A stretch of 64,000 bases of DNA, from NCBI GenBank assembly GCA_003116975.1, contig BGKB01000030.1, forward strand, positions 369,524 through 433,523, given 5' to 3'. This document shows, piece after piece, positions 11,974 to 21,452 of this stretch. The notes under the pieces are model-generated. The model searched no databases and was not told where the DNA came from. It was given only the letters and a program-made list of their open reading frames with translations. The DNA comes from Aurantiochytrium sp. KH105. Lineage: Eukaryota; Sar; Bigyra; Thraustochytrida; Thraustochytriidae. Both the position numbers and the translations under genes were made by a program. How positions within the stretch are numbered: position 1 is the stretch's first letter; each line of letters opens with the position of its first letter.

Positions 11974-14967
11974 CTATTTTTGCTGTTGCTTTGCCTGTGC
12001 CTGCCTCTGAAGCAAAAGCAGCTCCTCGTCAGGCTCGGAGCCTCCGTCGTCGCCCATGATCTTCCACAGATCGAGGATGCTGCCCTTGTTGTTGAGAAAG
12101 TCAACATAGACATCATTGTGTGCCGTCAACGTGTCCTTGTCCTCGTCAAGCGTACGCGAAAGCGACAGACCCGGAGGGGTAGAAACCTTGGTCGTCTTGC
12201 CGTTCGTCCCATTCACAGCCTTTTCAGGGGAACTTGACCTTGTCACCTCAGCATTGCCGTCATTTCCATGACCCACGCCACCCTTTTGGCTGGTCTTCGC
12301 TCCGCCATCCACCTTGTGCTTGTTGATGTTGTTGTTGCTACTGTTGCTGTTGTTGTTGCTGGTTTCACTGATACTCTTATTCTTGTCATCGCCGCTGACG
12401 ATCCCATTGGCTTTCGTATGAACAGAACTTGATGTGGCCGCCGGGTCAGCGCTTTCCTGTTTCCCTATTTCCCTCTTGTCGACAGCGGCGGACTCCGACG
12501 CCCGTGCTCCTAATGGAGTCGGCGTCGCTGCCGTGTTCGAGCCACCCGCGGACACGGCTTCTGGCTCCGTCTGCTTAGTGTTGCGCAATGCAACAGCGGT
12601 ATCCGCGCTCTTGTCGTCCTTGCGAGCCGCCTCGCCATTATCTCCCTTACCCGGGTCTGGGGGCTCGACAGCTGTTTCCACAACAGTGGCTGACGATTCT
12701 CCTTCCCCAGGCGCCGACTCCGTGACACCACCTTGCGAGCCAGGTTTCTTGGTCTGGCCTTTTTCTTGCGCTGACGCGTTGCCGGCAGTAGTCGAGGCCG
12801 CAGAAGAAGACTCGGCAGCGGTCTTGCTGCTGCTGTTGCTGTTGTTGTTGTTATTGTTGTTATTGTTACGCTGCGCGTCCTTCCGCTTCCGGTCCTTGCT
12901 TTTTTTCTTCTGGCGTTTAGACTTTTTATTGCGAGACTCGTCCTCCGCAAACTCCTTCCAGAGCGTTTCCTGATAGGAAAGATGAAAGCGTGAACAATCA
13001 CAGCGCACGCAAACATTGCACTTGCACTCGGCGCAAAACTTGGTCGCGGGCGACTGCTTCGAGTATGGATGTTGGCAAATCGCGCAAATCACAAAATACT
13101 GCTTCCACATACGCGTTGCACGCTTCCCAATTTGGGTGTTGCGATGCTTTTGCAAATCCTGAATCTTATCCGCCGTTAATAAGATAGAGTGTGCGTCGTC
13201 CTGTCGAGCAGCAGCTGCCGCAGCATCATCCTCGGAGGCGTTCAGAGGCGGACCTGCCGTCCCCGTTGACGGCAACGTCGTCGTCTCCTCGCCCACCTGC
13301 AAGATCTTCTCCAGTCCCTCCAGCGCCATCATCACCATCGAGTTGTCTTGCAAAAGGTTGCACAGCACGGCCACGCACCCCTCGCGCACAAGATGCTCGA
13401 TCTGGGGGTCGCTTCCGCACGAGGTCGCGTTTAACAAAACCCAGCAAGCCTCGATCTTTACGTCCGGATCGGTATCAGCGTCCTTGCTCGCCAGCTTCAC
13501 CAATGTGGGGATACTTCCCGAATCCAGCACCTGCTGGATTTGCTCAATCGTGCCCGCCGCGATATTGCTCAGGGTCCAACATGCCTCCTTTTGAATGTCG
13601 CGGTTGCTGTGGCTAATCAGGTCTTTGAGGCACGGAACAGCACCGCACTCGATGATTTGTTGCGTGTAGTCCTGCTCGTCCTCGGCGCACACGATGTTAC
13701 CAACCGTGCGCAGCGCCGGCTTGACTACCCGCCAAGACTTGTTGTGTAAGAGCTCCACCAACCGCGGGCACACGTTCGCTTCGACGACGGCCTCAATGTG
13801 CGGACTCGGACCATCGCACAAGTGGCTCAAGGCCCAGCACGCATGCGAGAGGACCTCCGTGTCGTCCGATTGCAGCACGGACCCGAGCGTCCCCAGCACC
13901 GCCTGCATGTCGAGGTCGGGGCGAGGCTGCCCATCGCACAGATTGCTCAGGGTCCAGGTTGCAATTCGCAATAGACTCGTTTCTCGCACGTCTTGCATGC
14001 ACTTGAGCAGCGGCGCCAGCACCTGCGCCTCCAGAACCTTGTCTCGCGCTGGCGTCCCATCCCCAGCAATGTTTCCAAGCACCCATACTGCCTGTTCGAG
14101 AACCTCCTGATGCGTCGACCCAAGTAGAGACACCAGCGTTGGAACGGCATCGTTTTTCAGCAGCAAGTGCGTGTGTTCCGTCGCCCCGGCCGCGATATTC
14201 GTCAGTGCCCAGAGTGCTTCGACCTGCAGCGCGGCGTGTCCATTCTGTTTCAAAAAGTGCAACAACTGCGGAACAATGTCCCGATCCAGCACGTCCTGCA
14301 CCAAGGCATCCCGTTCCACCGATAAGAGCTGCCGGAATTTTTTCGTCGCCTCCAGCTGCACGTCGGCCTGGTCGCTTCGGAGCATCTCCTCCAGATCCGC
14401 AATCGCAGACTTGAGCGACTCCAGGTTCTTTTGCGTCCAGGGTTGCGCGTTGTTTGGAGGAACTGGCGCCGGAATGTATCCTTGCGCCTCGCGCCGGAGT
14501 TGAGGCGAGTCTGCGGCTCCTGACCCCATGAGCATGCGCTCCACGTGTTGTTTGTCAGGCCGCTTCGACGAGGCAGACGCCGCCGCCGCAGCAGCGGCCG
14601 CCGCTGCCGCCGCCGCCGCCGCCCCGGACGATGTCGCCGTCGAGGACGTTGACGCCCCGCTCGCCTTGCCTCGCGCGCCACTCGCCGTTTTGCCCGTCTT
14701 CCCGCCGGAAGGCGCCGCCGTCTTCCCGTTCGCCATCCTCGACGGCGCCGGCCCGGATGCAGGCCCTGCCGAAGCCGTCGATGCCGACGGAGACGCGGAC
14801 GACGACGACGACAACGAAGAAGAAGAAGAAGAAGAAGAAGAAGAAGAAGAAGAAGAAGAAGAAGACGGCGCCTGCGAGGTCCCCGCGGTGGCCGCCTTCT
14901 TCTCGCCGCCGCCGCTGCTCCCGTTCGCCGCCCTGCTCCTCGCGCCGGCGCCGGCCGCCTCGCCCAT
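11974..14967 (-). CDS. Importin-alpha-like armadillo protein with C-terminal cysteine cluster
   Basis: A 997-residue frame from the ATG at 14967. Residues about 199-573 are an importin-alpha ARM array, shown by repeated helix motifs such as ALWALTNIAAG, AVWVLGNIAGD, ATWTLSNLCDG, ACWTLSNIAAG and ACWVLLNATSCG, whose Trp/Asn ladders bind nuclear localisation signals. The last ARM-like helix (KIQDLQKHRNTQIGKRATRMW) matches where normal importin-alphas end, at about 520 residues. Two things are odd. The N-terminal 145 residues are poly-Ser and poly-Ala, with no basic importin-beta-binding domain visible. After the core come a CAIC...CAECKCNVCVRCDC cluster (about 626-659), a Lys/Arg-rich stretch (KKSKRQKKKSKDRKRK) and a 300-residue Asn/Ser-rich tail. 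The frame stays open to 15789 upstream, but that part is Arg/Ala low complexity, so I chose the ATG preceding GEAAGAG. The family is certain; the function of the tail is unknown. Confidence 0.9.
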   Translation of the reverse strand: MGEAAGAGARSRAANGSSGGGEKKAATAGTSQAPSSSSSSSSSSSSSSSSSLSSSSSASPSASTASAGPASGPAPSRMANGKTAAPSGGKTGKTASGARGKASGASTSSTATSSGAAAAAAAAAAAAAAASASSKRPDKQHVERMLMGSGAADSPQLRREAQGYIPAPVPPNNAQPWTQKNLESLKSAIADLEEMLRSDQADVQLEATKKFRQLLSVERDALVQDVLDRDIVPQLLHFLKQNGHAALQVEALWALTNIAAGATEHTHLLLKNDAVPTLVSLLGSTHQEVLEQAVWVLGNIAGDGTPARDKVLEAQVLAPLLKCMQDVRETSLLRIATWTLSNLCDGQPRPDLDMQAVLGTLGSVLQSDDTEVLSHACWALSHLCDGPSPHIEAVVEANVCPRLVELLHNKSWRVVKPALRTVGNIVCAEDEQDYTQQIIECGAVPCLKDLISHSNRDIQKEACWTLSNIAAGTIEQIQQVLDSGSIPTLVKLASKDADTDPDVKIEACWVLLNATSCGSDPQIEHLVREGCVAVLCNLLQDNSMVMMALEGLEKILQVGEETTTLPSTGTAGPPLNASEDDAAAAAARQDDAHSILLTADKIQDLQKHRNTQIGKRATRMWKQYFVICAICQHPYSKQSPATKFCAECKCNVCVRCDCSRFHLSYQETLWKEFAEDESRNKKSKRQKKKSKDRKRKDAQRNNNNNNNNNSNSSSKTAAESSSAASTTAGNASAQEKGQTKKPGSQGGVTESAPGEGESSATVVETAVEPPDPGKGDNGEAARKDDKSADTAVALRNTKQTEPEAVSAGGSNTAATPTPLGARASESAAVDKREIGKQESADPAATSSSVHTKANGIVSGDDKNKSISETSNNNSNSSNNNINKHKVDGGAKTSQKGGVGHGNDGNAEVTRSSSPEKAVNGTNGKTTKVSTPPGLSLSRTLDEDKDTLTAHNDVYVDFLNNKGSILDLWKIMGDDGGSEPDEELLLLQRQAQAKQQQK

Positions 14968-15389
14968 AGACGCCGCCGCGCCGCCCGCGCCCGCGCCCGC
15001 GCTCGCGCTCTGCCGCGCGCGGCCGGAGCGAGCGAGCGAGCGAGCGAACGAACGAGAGTAGCGGTGTAGGGGCGAGAAAGAAGGAGAAAGGAGAAAGGAG
15101 AAAGGAGTAAGAGCAGCGAGCGCCCGCCGCCTGCGCGCCTGCTCGCCTCGCCTCGCCGAGGTAGGTGGGTAGGGCGCCCGGGGCCTCCTCGCGCCGCCTC
15201 GCGCGCGCCGCCTCGCCTCGGCCCGGCCCGGCCCGCCCCGCTCCGCTCCGCGCGCGAGTGGGCGCGGCGCGAGAGGGCCGCCCTCGCTGCGCTGCGCCCG
15301 CCGCGCCGCTGCGCCGCTGTGCGCGCTCGCGGCGCTCGCTCTCGCGCGCAGCACGCACCCAGCGCCGCACGCACGCACGCACGCACGCT

Positions 15390-15428
<39 letters not shown>

Positions 15429-15847
15429 GCGCGCGCCGAGTCGGCCGGTTGGCTGCCTGGCCGCGGCGGGCGCGGGGAGGAGGGGCTTGAGCTGGCGGCC
15501 TCGCCGCCGCTCCCGCGCAGGGGACCCCCCCCTGCCGCGCGCTGCTTGGCCCTGCTTGCGCGCCTTCGCGGGGACGGGCCGCGCGCGCGCGCTGGGGGGG
15601 GGGGAGGGGGGGGGCGCTCGGGGAAACACGCTGTCCCGCCGCGGCCCCGTTTTCGGGGCCGAAGAAGGGCGCGGAGGGGGAGCAGCGCCGGGAGATCGGG
15701 GAAATGGGAAACCGCCCCGCCGCGGCGCGGAAATGGCGATGATGATGAAGATGGTGAACGAGGCCAGAACAGATTGGCAAGCAGGGCAAGAGCGAAGCAG
15801 GCGAGTGAGCGAGGGAGGCCGCGGCGGAGACGGGTCGTCTATCTGGT

Positions 15848-15878
<31 letters not shown>

Positions 15879-16239
15879 AAGGCAGACCAGGAGAGACTGC
15901 GAGCGGACGGCGAGGAAATAACGCGGGAGCAGAGGCAGAGGTAGGTGGGCGAGCCAGCTCTCACGACTTCGGGGCGCCTGGCCGGTCAATCCTTGGAGGC
16001 AAAGTCATTTTACATTTACCTCGGAGCTCAAGCGAGGAAATCCCTACAAGCTGGGATTGATTGATCGATTTATAAGCCAACAGATCGAGAAACATTGATC
16101 CTCGTTGGGTCCTTTCCGAGTCCCATTCGCCTCTTCTTCTCTTGTTCCTTTTTGCATCTTTCCCGTCGTCGACTTTTCAACCACCTTCCAACGTTGGAGA
16201 CTTGAACTTTCAGTCGACAAATCTTTCACTCACAGCAAG
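14968..16239. other. Divergent intergenic region: importin-alpha / J-domain gene
   Basis: About 1.27 kb between two genes reading outward, so it must hold both promoters and leaders. The importin-alpha side is very GC-rich with an (ACGC)n tract at about 15366-15428 and a (GGCT)n tract at about 15847-15878. The J-domain side is pyrimidine-rich and less GC-rich. Long open frames here are repeat translations. Confidence 0.6.
15366..15428. repeat. (ACGC)n microsatellite
   Basis: About 15 ACGC units, slightly interrupted by CTCG, some 400 bases upstream of the importin-alpha ATG. On that gene's sense strand the unit reads GCGT. Confidence 0.9.
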
Positions 16240-17265
16240 ATGTTCGGGGGCTTTGGAACGAGCATCATTCTCAACTCTGTCGTAATCTACCCTGTGTTGA
16301 ACAAGATTTTACGCGCAGACAAAAAGATTCCGAGTCTTCGGCATCGCAAAGTGGTCGCGATTCTCTTCCTCGCCGTCGTCGGTCTTCTCAGTGTTGGCGT
16401 GGACCTTTTGGAAATTCTTCAAGACAGAAATCTTTTTCGCGTCTTGGAGGTGTCTCGAACCGCTTCCGACAAAGACGTGCGCGTCTCGTACCAACGTCTC
16501 GCGCGCGAATTGCACCCAGACATGAATCGTGAAAACCCAAATGCAGAAGAAGACTTCATCGAAATGAAAAAGGCCTACGACATTCTCGCCAATCCAGACC
16601 TGCGCGAGGCCTACGATAAATGGGGCTACGACGGCGTCAACTGGGCTGCCAAGAGCGAAGATGTACTTTCCAATGGTCTTTTGCAAACGGGCATCTCCTA
16701 TGTCGTATGGTTCGCGCTCACCATCCTCCTGACTGTAAACTCGAGTGGGAACGATGCACGAACCATTTCCCTCGCTGGACTCTCCCTGCTCCTTGCGCTC
16801 GACCTGCAGATGCGCACAGGCGCATGGTCCATCGTGATCCCCTTTTTCCCGCACCTTGCCGTTTACCAGCTTAGCAAGCTCCTCTTCACAGTGTATCCCA
16901 CCTTTATTGGCGGCACGATCGTCTTTCAGAACACTACCTTTCTGAGCCCTGCCGAGCGCAATTTTCATTTGCTCAGCATGGCCTGCAACACGCAGGCAGC
17001 CATTTACCGCAACCTCGCAACTCTTGAGAACGAACTACGGCTCACCAAGAGCGCCGGCGCGCTTCCCACCGGAGCAGTCTCGAGTGCCGGGGGGACGGGT
17101 GCGGCCGCAGCAGCCGCCACTTCTGCGCTGCCCCGCAATTTGCGCGCAAGGAATCAACAGCACCAGCAACAACAACAACAAGGCCAGCATAAAGCAAAAC
17201 GAGGCATTCCCTCGTGGGCCTTCATGATTGGCTTTTACGTTCTTTTCAATTACATTCTCAAGTGA
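16240..17265 (+). CDS. Membrane-anchored DnaJ (J-domain) protein
   Basis: A 341-residue protein. Hydrophobic segments at about residues 8-20 and 38-58 precede a J domain at about 64-129 (LFRVLEVSRTASDKDVRVSY through AYDKWG). The J domain contains the HPD tripeptide (ELHPDMN), which stimulates Hsp70 ATPase. Further hydrophobic segments follow (QTGISYVVWFALTILLTV, TISLAGLSLLLALDL and the C-terminal WAFMIGFYVLFNYIL), so it is probably a multi-pass membrane co-chaperone, perhaps of the ER; the compartment is inference. A short Gln run lies near the C-terminus. The same frame has an ATG at 16105 that would add 45 residues; I prefer 16240 because MFGGFGTSIILN begins the hydrophobic N-terminus. The stop is 14 bases from the convergent methyltransferase gene. 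Confidence 0.85.
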   Translation: MFGGFGTSIILNSVVIYPVLNKILRADKKIPSLRHRKVVAILFLAVVGLLSVGVDLLEILQDRNLFRVLEVSRTASDKDVRVSYQRLARELHPDMNRENPNAEEDFIEMKKAYDILANPDLREAYDKWGYDGVNWAAKSEDVLSNGLLQTGISYVVWFALTILLTVNSSGNDARTISLAGLSLLLALDLQMRTGAWSIVIPFFPHLAVYQLSKLLFTVYPTFIGGTIVFQNTTFLSPAERNFHLLSMACNTQAAIYRNLATLENELRLTKSAGALPTGAVSSAGGTGAAAAAATSALPRNLRARNQQHQQQQQQGQHKAKRGIPSWAFMIGFYVLFNYILK

Positions 17266-17279
17266 AGGGCATAGCCTAG

Positions 17280-18308
17280 CTATTTCTTTGTCACAAATAC
17301 CCGTGTCGTTGCAGCCTCTGTGCCGGGGGACGCACGTGCAGCTGGATTCGTTCGCGCCTCCTGGTATCCAGGATAGTGCTCCTTTTCAAAGGGAAATGTC
17401 TCCAAAAGACGGAAACCCTCTTCTCGCGCAAGGTCCTCGAGCCCCCAGCTCTCATAGAACGAGGTCGAACGCAGGGTCACAGCGACGCGACCAGGTCTCG
17501 ACTTGGGATCACTGCTCTTCGTCGCAAGCACCTGCTTGCAGGCAGCAAAGAAACCTCGCAACATGGCGCGATTCGCATCGACAGCCTCGGCGGTGGCCCC
17601 GCCCAAGTGCGGAAAGTTAAACCCGATCGTGTCAAAGGCAGCCACTTGCCCGAGACATGACCGAAGGTCCTCCGCTTTAGTCGCGTCGATGCCATGGTGC
17701 GCCTTGCCGCGGGCAAGACGCAAAGCCTGTAACGAACCGATTGCTTCCATGCCATACTTTTCCATCACCTCTTGGCGCGTATCCAGTGAGCTGGCCACGA
17801 GACGCGAGCCTCCAATAATCGTGCTCAGTCCTGCAGCAAAGGAAAAATTGCCTTCGCCAACAAGAAGAATGCGGTCCTGACTTCGGTACGGCCCGGCCGC
17901 CTTCGGATTGATACCGGCGACGCTACCTCCGCTCGTTGCCACCACATCCAGGACGGTGGCGCCTGCGACCACCAGCCCAGCGCCGCCGCCGCCGCCACTG
18001 CCGCCACCACCACTTCTGCGCGAACTCGCCATCGACGAAGGGGCTGACGAACCTAGCTTTGACTTTACATGAAGCTTGCGCTTTTTCTTGGGCACCTTTC
18101 GCGCGCCCTGCGCGTCTCCGGGCCCGGCAGCCCCGGGCTGGTCTGCGCGCTCGGGGCCCTGGGCGCGTCGGGCTTCGCGCGCCACGAGTTGCGCCTTGGC
18201 GAAGAACCCGCCCTTGGCTGCGGCCAGACGCGCCGCTGTCGCGAGCTGCTCCTTGCTCCTCTTCCTCTCCAGCGCCGCGACGCCCCGCGCCTTGCCCTTT
18301 CGCGCCAT
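17280..18308 (-). CDS. BMT5-like (DUF2431) rRNA uridine methyltransferase
   Basis: A 342-residue protein from the ATG at 18308. The N-terminal about 130 residues are basic and Ala/Gly-rich (MARKGKARGVAALERKR...KKKRKLHVKSK), typical of a nucleolar leader. A Rossmann-like domain starts at about residue 141 with DRILLVGEGNFSFAAGL, the SAM-binding GEGNFSF motif of the BMT5-like family. NFPHLGG and a C-terminal YESWGLEDLA...FPFEKEHYPGYQEART region also fit that family. Yeast Bmt5 makes N3-methyluridine in 25S rRNA; that exact target is inferred here by homology. The open frame extends 40 codons upstream but lacks domain content. Confidence 0.85.
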   Translation of the reverse strand: MARKGKARGVAALERKRSKEQLATAARLAAAKGGFFAKAQLVAREARRAQGPERADQPGAAGPGDAQGARKVPKKKRKLHVKSKLGSSAPSSMASSRRSGGGGSGGGGGAGLVVAGATVLDVVATSGGSVAGINPKAAGPYRSQDRILLVGEGNFSFAAGLSTIIGGSRLVASSLDTRQEVMEKYGMEAIGSLQALRLARGKAHHGIDATKAEDLRSCLGQVAAFDTIGFNFPHLGGATAEAVDANRAMLRGFFAACKQVLATKSSDPKSRPGRVAVTLRSTSFYESWGLEDLAREEGFRLLETFPFEKEHYPGYQEARTNPAARASPGTEAATTRVFVTKK

Positions 18309-18808
18309 CCTCCTCGCACACGCCGCAGCCGCGCTTGCGCAGCGAGCGAGGGTCGTGGACCCACCGTGTTTGCTCTTGTGATTGGAGCTTTGTCTCTTTT
18401 GCTCTCGCCTGCTGGCTGCTCTACACACTCATAATCAAGGCTCAACGAGGATTCCAACCTCGTGCAGCGGTCGATTCTCCTGGCCCCCACACACATCCCG
18501 TAGCTGCGAACTGCTTTAATTTGGCTCTTGAGCTTGCCCCTGTCTTTGCTCTCGCTCTAGCATGACCTTTGCGCGCTCGCTCTCCCGCCCGCTCGGAAAG
18601 AGAGTCCCCGCACGGCATCCGGTCGCCTGGCGGGAATGCGCCCGACCCTTGCACGGGTCGGTCTCTGCTGCCTGGATCCCGGCGACCCGTACAAGGGTCT
18701 TCGCGATTTCGATGGAGACGGCGCAGAGCGGCGCGTCGTAGAAAAGCTACTCCGGAGAAGTCGAGAGCAGAGCACGCGCGCGGAGAGAACAGGGCTCAGA
18801 CAGAGACG
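18309..18808. other. Divergent promoter region: BMT5-like / TOM7
   Basis: 500 bases between outward-reading starts. It includes a near-perfect 16-bp inverted repeat at 18644-18659 and 18684-18699, listed separately. No coding sequence is supported. Confidence 0.6.
18644..18699. promoter_or_regulatory. 16-bp inverted repeat upstream of TOM7
   Basis: GACCCTTGCACGGGTC (18644-18659) and GACCCGTACAAGGGTC (18684-18699) are reverse complements with a single mismatch, separated by 24 bases. Each arm is itself almost palindromic (GACCC...GGGTC). It lies 110-165 bases upstream of the TOM7 ATG and could be a paired binding site for a dimeric regulator or a hairpin in the leader RNA. No function is known. 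Confidence 0.6.
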
Positions 18809-19218
18809 ATGGCCGGCAACGAGAGCAAGGGCGCCGTCACGGCGCTGATTGAGGCGTACCCGCGCGTCGAGGAGGTCTGCTCCTCGGGGCTCAACATCTT
18901 CAAGCAGGTCGTAAGTCAGGAAAATGGAGAAAGAAAGTCGCAGAGACGCTCAACCGAGCGAGCGAGCGAGCGCCTCGCGCCCCGCTCGCGATGGTGAGAC
19001 GGGCAACCACTGCATCGCTGCGTACGTATTATGAATGATTGACTGACCTATTGTTTATCGGGGACGGGCGTCTTTGTCGCTCATTTTATTTTCTTCGTCT
19101 TCATCGAATGACGCGTGCGTGACAGACTTTCTGGGGCTTTGTGCCTGCCCTCATCATCCTTGGCATCCGGGTTTCCGAGCCCAAGCCATCGATTGTGGAT
19201 ATCCTGTCGCCTTTCTAA
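18809..19218 (+). CDS. TOM7: TOM7 mitochondrial import receptor subunit (two exons)
   Basis: Exon 1 is 18809-18910, the intron 18911-19125 (GTAAGT...GACAG) and exon 2 19126-19218. The joined product has 64 residues, the usual Tom7 size, and neither exon alone looks like a gene. Exon 1 ends FKQV. Exon 2 continues TFWGFVPALIILGIRVSEPKP and finishes SIVDILSPF. This matches the Tom7 pattern of a single membrane helix with WGF(I/V)P followed by LG-R and a short Pro-rich tail toward the intermembrane space. Tom7 modulates assembly of the TOM complex in the mitochondrial outer membrane. The splice is in phase 0. The gene is divergent from the BMT5-like gene and convergent with the SLC25 carrier. Confidence 0.85.
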
Positions 19219-19705
19219 TTGGAAAACAAGAAACTTTTAGTCAAAAAGAAGATGCTTCTTCTTGTCCACCCTTGCGTTGTCCTCGACCTTGACCAATTGT
19301 GATAACAAGATGAAAAGCTGCGACGAGAGTGATCTAGCAAAGTGAGCAAACAAGGTAAAAAGTTCGCATCCATCATGAACGCGTACGTGAGAACATGTGT
19401 GTGGATATATATAAATGTGAATGTTGGCGCGTCCTTTGCCTCGTGCGCTTCGCATTTGCAAAACTCAGTCACTCTTCCGCTTGCCCAATGATAGCTGCGC
19501 CGTGACGAGGCTGACTCCTTTGTTTTTCTCAACTTCAATATCGCAAAGGCGCCGCACGAAAATGCAACTCTCACGCGATCGGCAAGAGCGGGAAAGGTTT
19601 CTTGCTGACGCAAAGAGCATCCGATATGGCCTAGGCCCTACTACCTGAGACTCTCGCGTAAAGCGCGCGAGGCATTGTCTTTCGCACACAAAAGCTACAT
19701 GTTTG
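19219..19705. other. Convergent intergenic region: TOM7 / SLC25 carrier
   Basis: 487 bases holding the two 3' flanks. It is moderately AT-rich and includes a short TATATATAAATG stretch near 19405. No frame or RNA gene is supported. Confidence 0.5.
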
Positions 19706-20887
19706 TCATGCGGAAAGCTGCGTGAAAAAGTCCAAGGCGCGCTTTTGCGCAAAAAAAGTGATCCCAGCTCCAGGAACTCCACGAACGAGCGAAACGCTTA
19801 AACCAGTGTACAGTCCACGCAGCCCGAGACGCCGCACGACAGCCGCAATGGAAGCGTCCTCGGCTCTATGAGCAGTCTGAATATTTGACTTGATGGTGTC
19901 AAATGGCAAGGCCACAAGCCAAAATCCAACGCCGCCCATGGCTCCACTCGTGAGCAATGTAGCGTTCGACGCCGGGTCCCATCCGAGGCTTTTAGTGAGA
20001 ATCAACTTTGTCGCTTCGAAAGATCCGAACCACATGCCCACACCTGGTCCATCGCGCAAAATCGTGCTGGTTAGCCCTCGCCACAACGCAGCTGGACCCC
20101 CTGCCTCGGTGGTCACCGTTTGCCGGATGCAGTCCCATGCACCCCTGTAAACTACCCCACCACGTTGCCCGGACGGGCTCCACTCTTGCTGGACCATGAG
20201 TCGTGTTCGCACGAGCTCCACGGGACACACGACAAAGGCATTCAAAGTCCCTGCAAAGGAGCCGCAAAGAAATGCACGCGCAAGCACCTGGTCATGCGCG
20301 CCAGCCTCTCGGTAAGTCGCGAGATCGAGTTGCCGACTTGCGTAGCCGAATCCGCCAAACATGACCGCCTTGTACACGGCTTGCGCCATGAGCGGTCCCG
20401 ATAGGCCCTTGTACAGCGCCGACACGCCCTCGTGGCGCACCGTCTGCTGCAGACAGTCGAGCGGGCCTCGATACCGCCTCATCATGGCGTTTGCACCTGT
20501 TTTTCGCTGCATCACCAGGTCCTCCGTCTGCAGTCGCGTCCGGATTGTATCAAGCGGGTGACACACCAGCGTGGCCGCCACGCCCGACACGCTTCCGGCC
20601 GCGATCACGCGGACCGCGGGCGGCACTTGCCACGCGTGCTTGCCTGCCGCCGACGACAGCGACGACGATGACGAAGACGACGTCGAGGACGACGACGACG
20701 ACGACGACGACGAGAGAGAGTAGGAGGAGGAGGAGGAGGAGGAGGAGGAAGAAGAAGAGATCCCCGCGCCCTCCCCGCGCCCGTGGCCCGCGTGGCCCTT
20801 CGACATGGCGCCCATCGCGATACCGCTCTGCTCCGCCACGCCTGTGTGCGCGGTCCGGACTGCCTGGCGAGCAGGGCGCTCCACCAT
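19706..20887 (-). CDS. Mitochondrial carrier family (SLC25) protein
   Basis: A 393-residue protein from the ATG at 20887. The first about 80 residues are a poly-Ser spacer and probably disordered. Three carrier repeats follow, each with the signature P-x-(D/E)-x-x-(R/K): PLDTIRTRLQ at about residue 111, PVELVRTRLMVQ at about 221 and PFDTIKSNIQT at about 329, giving the usual six transmembrane helices in the inner mitochondrial membrane. The pattern is closest to the ornithine and carnitine/acylcarnitine branch, but I cannot fix the substrate from motifs. In-frame Mets after residue 20 are alternative starts. Its promoter lies in the 319 bases before the Yak1-like gene's 3' end. Confidence 0.88.
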   Translation of the reverse strand: MVERPARQAVRTAHTGVAEQSGIAMGAMSKGHAGHGRGEGAGISSSSSSSSSSSSYSLSSSSSSSSSSTSSSSSSSLSSAAGKHAWQVPPAVRVIAAGSVSGVAATLVCHPLDTIRTRLQTEDLVMQRKTGANAMMRRYRGPLDCLQQTVRHEGVSALYKGLSGPLMAQAVYKAVMFGGFGYASRQLDLATYREAGAHDQVLARAFLCGSFAGTLNAFVVCPVELVRTRLMVQQEWSPSGQRGGVVYRGAWDCIRQTVTTEAGGPAALWRGLTSTILRDGPGVGMWFGSFEATKLILTKSLGWDPASNATLLTSGAMGGVGFWLVALPFDTIKSNIQTAHRAEDASIAAVVRRLGLRGLYTGLSVSLVRGVPGAGITFFAQKRALDFFTQLSA

Positions 20888-21206
20888 CCTGCGTACTACT
20901 ACTTATAGTAGGACCTCGGTAGGCGCTACTGTGGTGGGCGGACATGGACGACCGGGACGCTCGCGGGTCCGATCGCATCAAGAGCAAGAGAACTATACCC
21001 CCTGATGACGAATAGCGTGTTGCATGGCAAAGTTAACATCTTTTCTTAGGACGAGGGGGAGGATTGGGAGAGATAAAAGGAGGGGTAAAAGGAAAGGATC
21101 AATCAAATTTTATCATCAGTCGATGGAGAGAATACCGGTCGACAAAAAGGAAATCAATGGGGGGCTCTCACACACGTGGACGCAGGCCACCTTTGTTCTT
21201 TGTCTC
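20888..21206. other. Short intergenic spacer
   Basis: Holds the leader and promoter of the SLC25 carrier and the 3' flank of the Yak1-like kinase, both on the minus strand. I see no further feature. Confidence 0.5.
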
Positions 21207-21418
21207 TCAAGGTTCGAGCTCGGGGCTGAGCTTGAAAAGAGTGGCCTCATCCTCAACGTTCTGAGCGCCCAGCTTCATCTCGAGCTCCTGGGAAGATTCG
21301 GAAGATTGCTGCTTGCGCGGAAGCCGCCCAACAGCCCCATCTCCTGGCTGGTGGTGCTTTGCTTGCGACTCTGGCCCACCATTGGCGCGCATCACGTCTC
21401 GACCGTGACTGCTGCTAA

Positions 21419-21452
<34 letters not shown>

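Noticed and set aside
14250-15989. 579-codon minus-strand frame overlapping importin-alpha
   Set aside because: Its part over the importin-alpha gene is an alternate frame (Arg runs opposite poly-Ser/Ala), and the rest is microsatellite translation.
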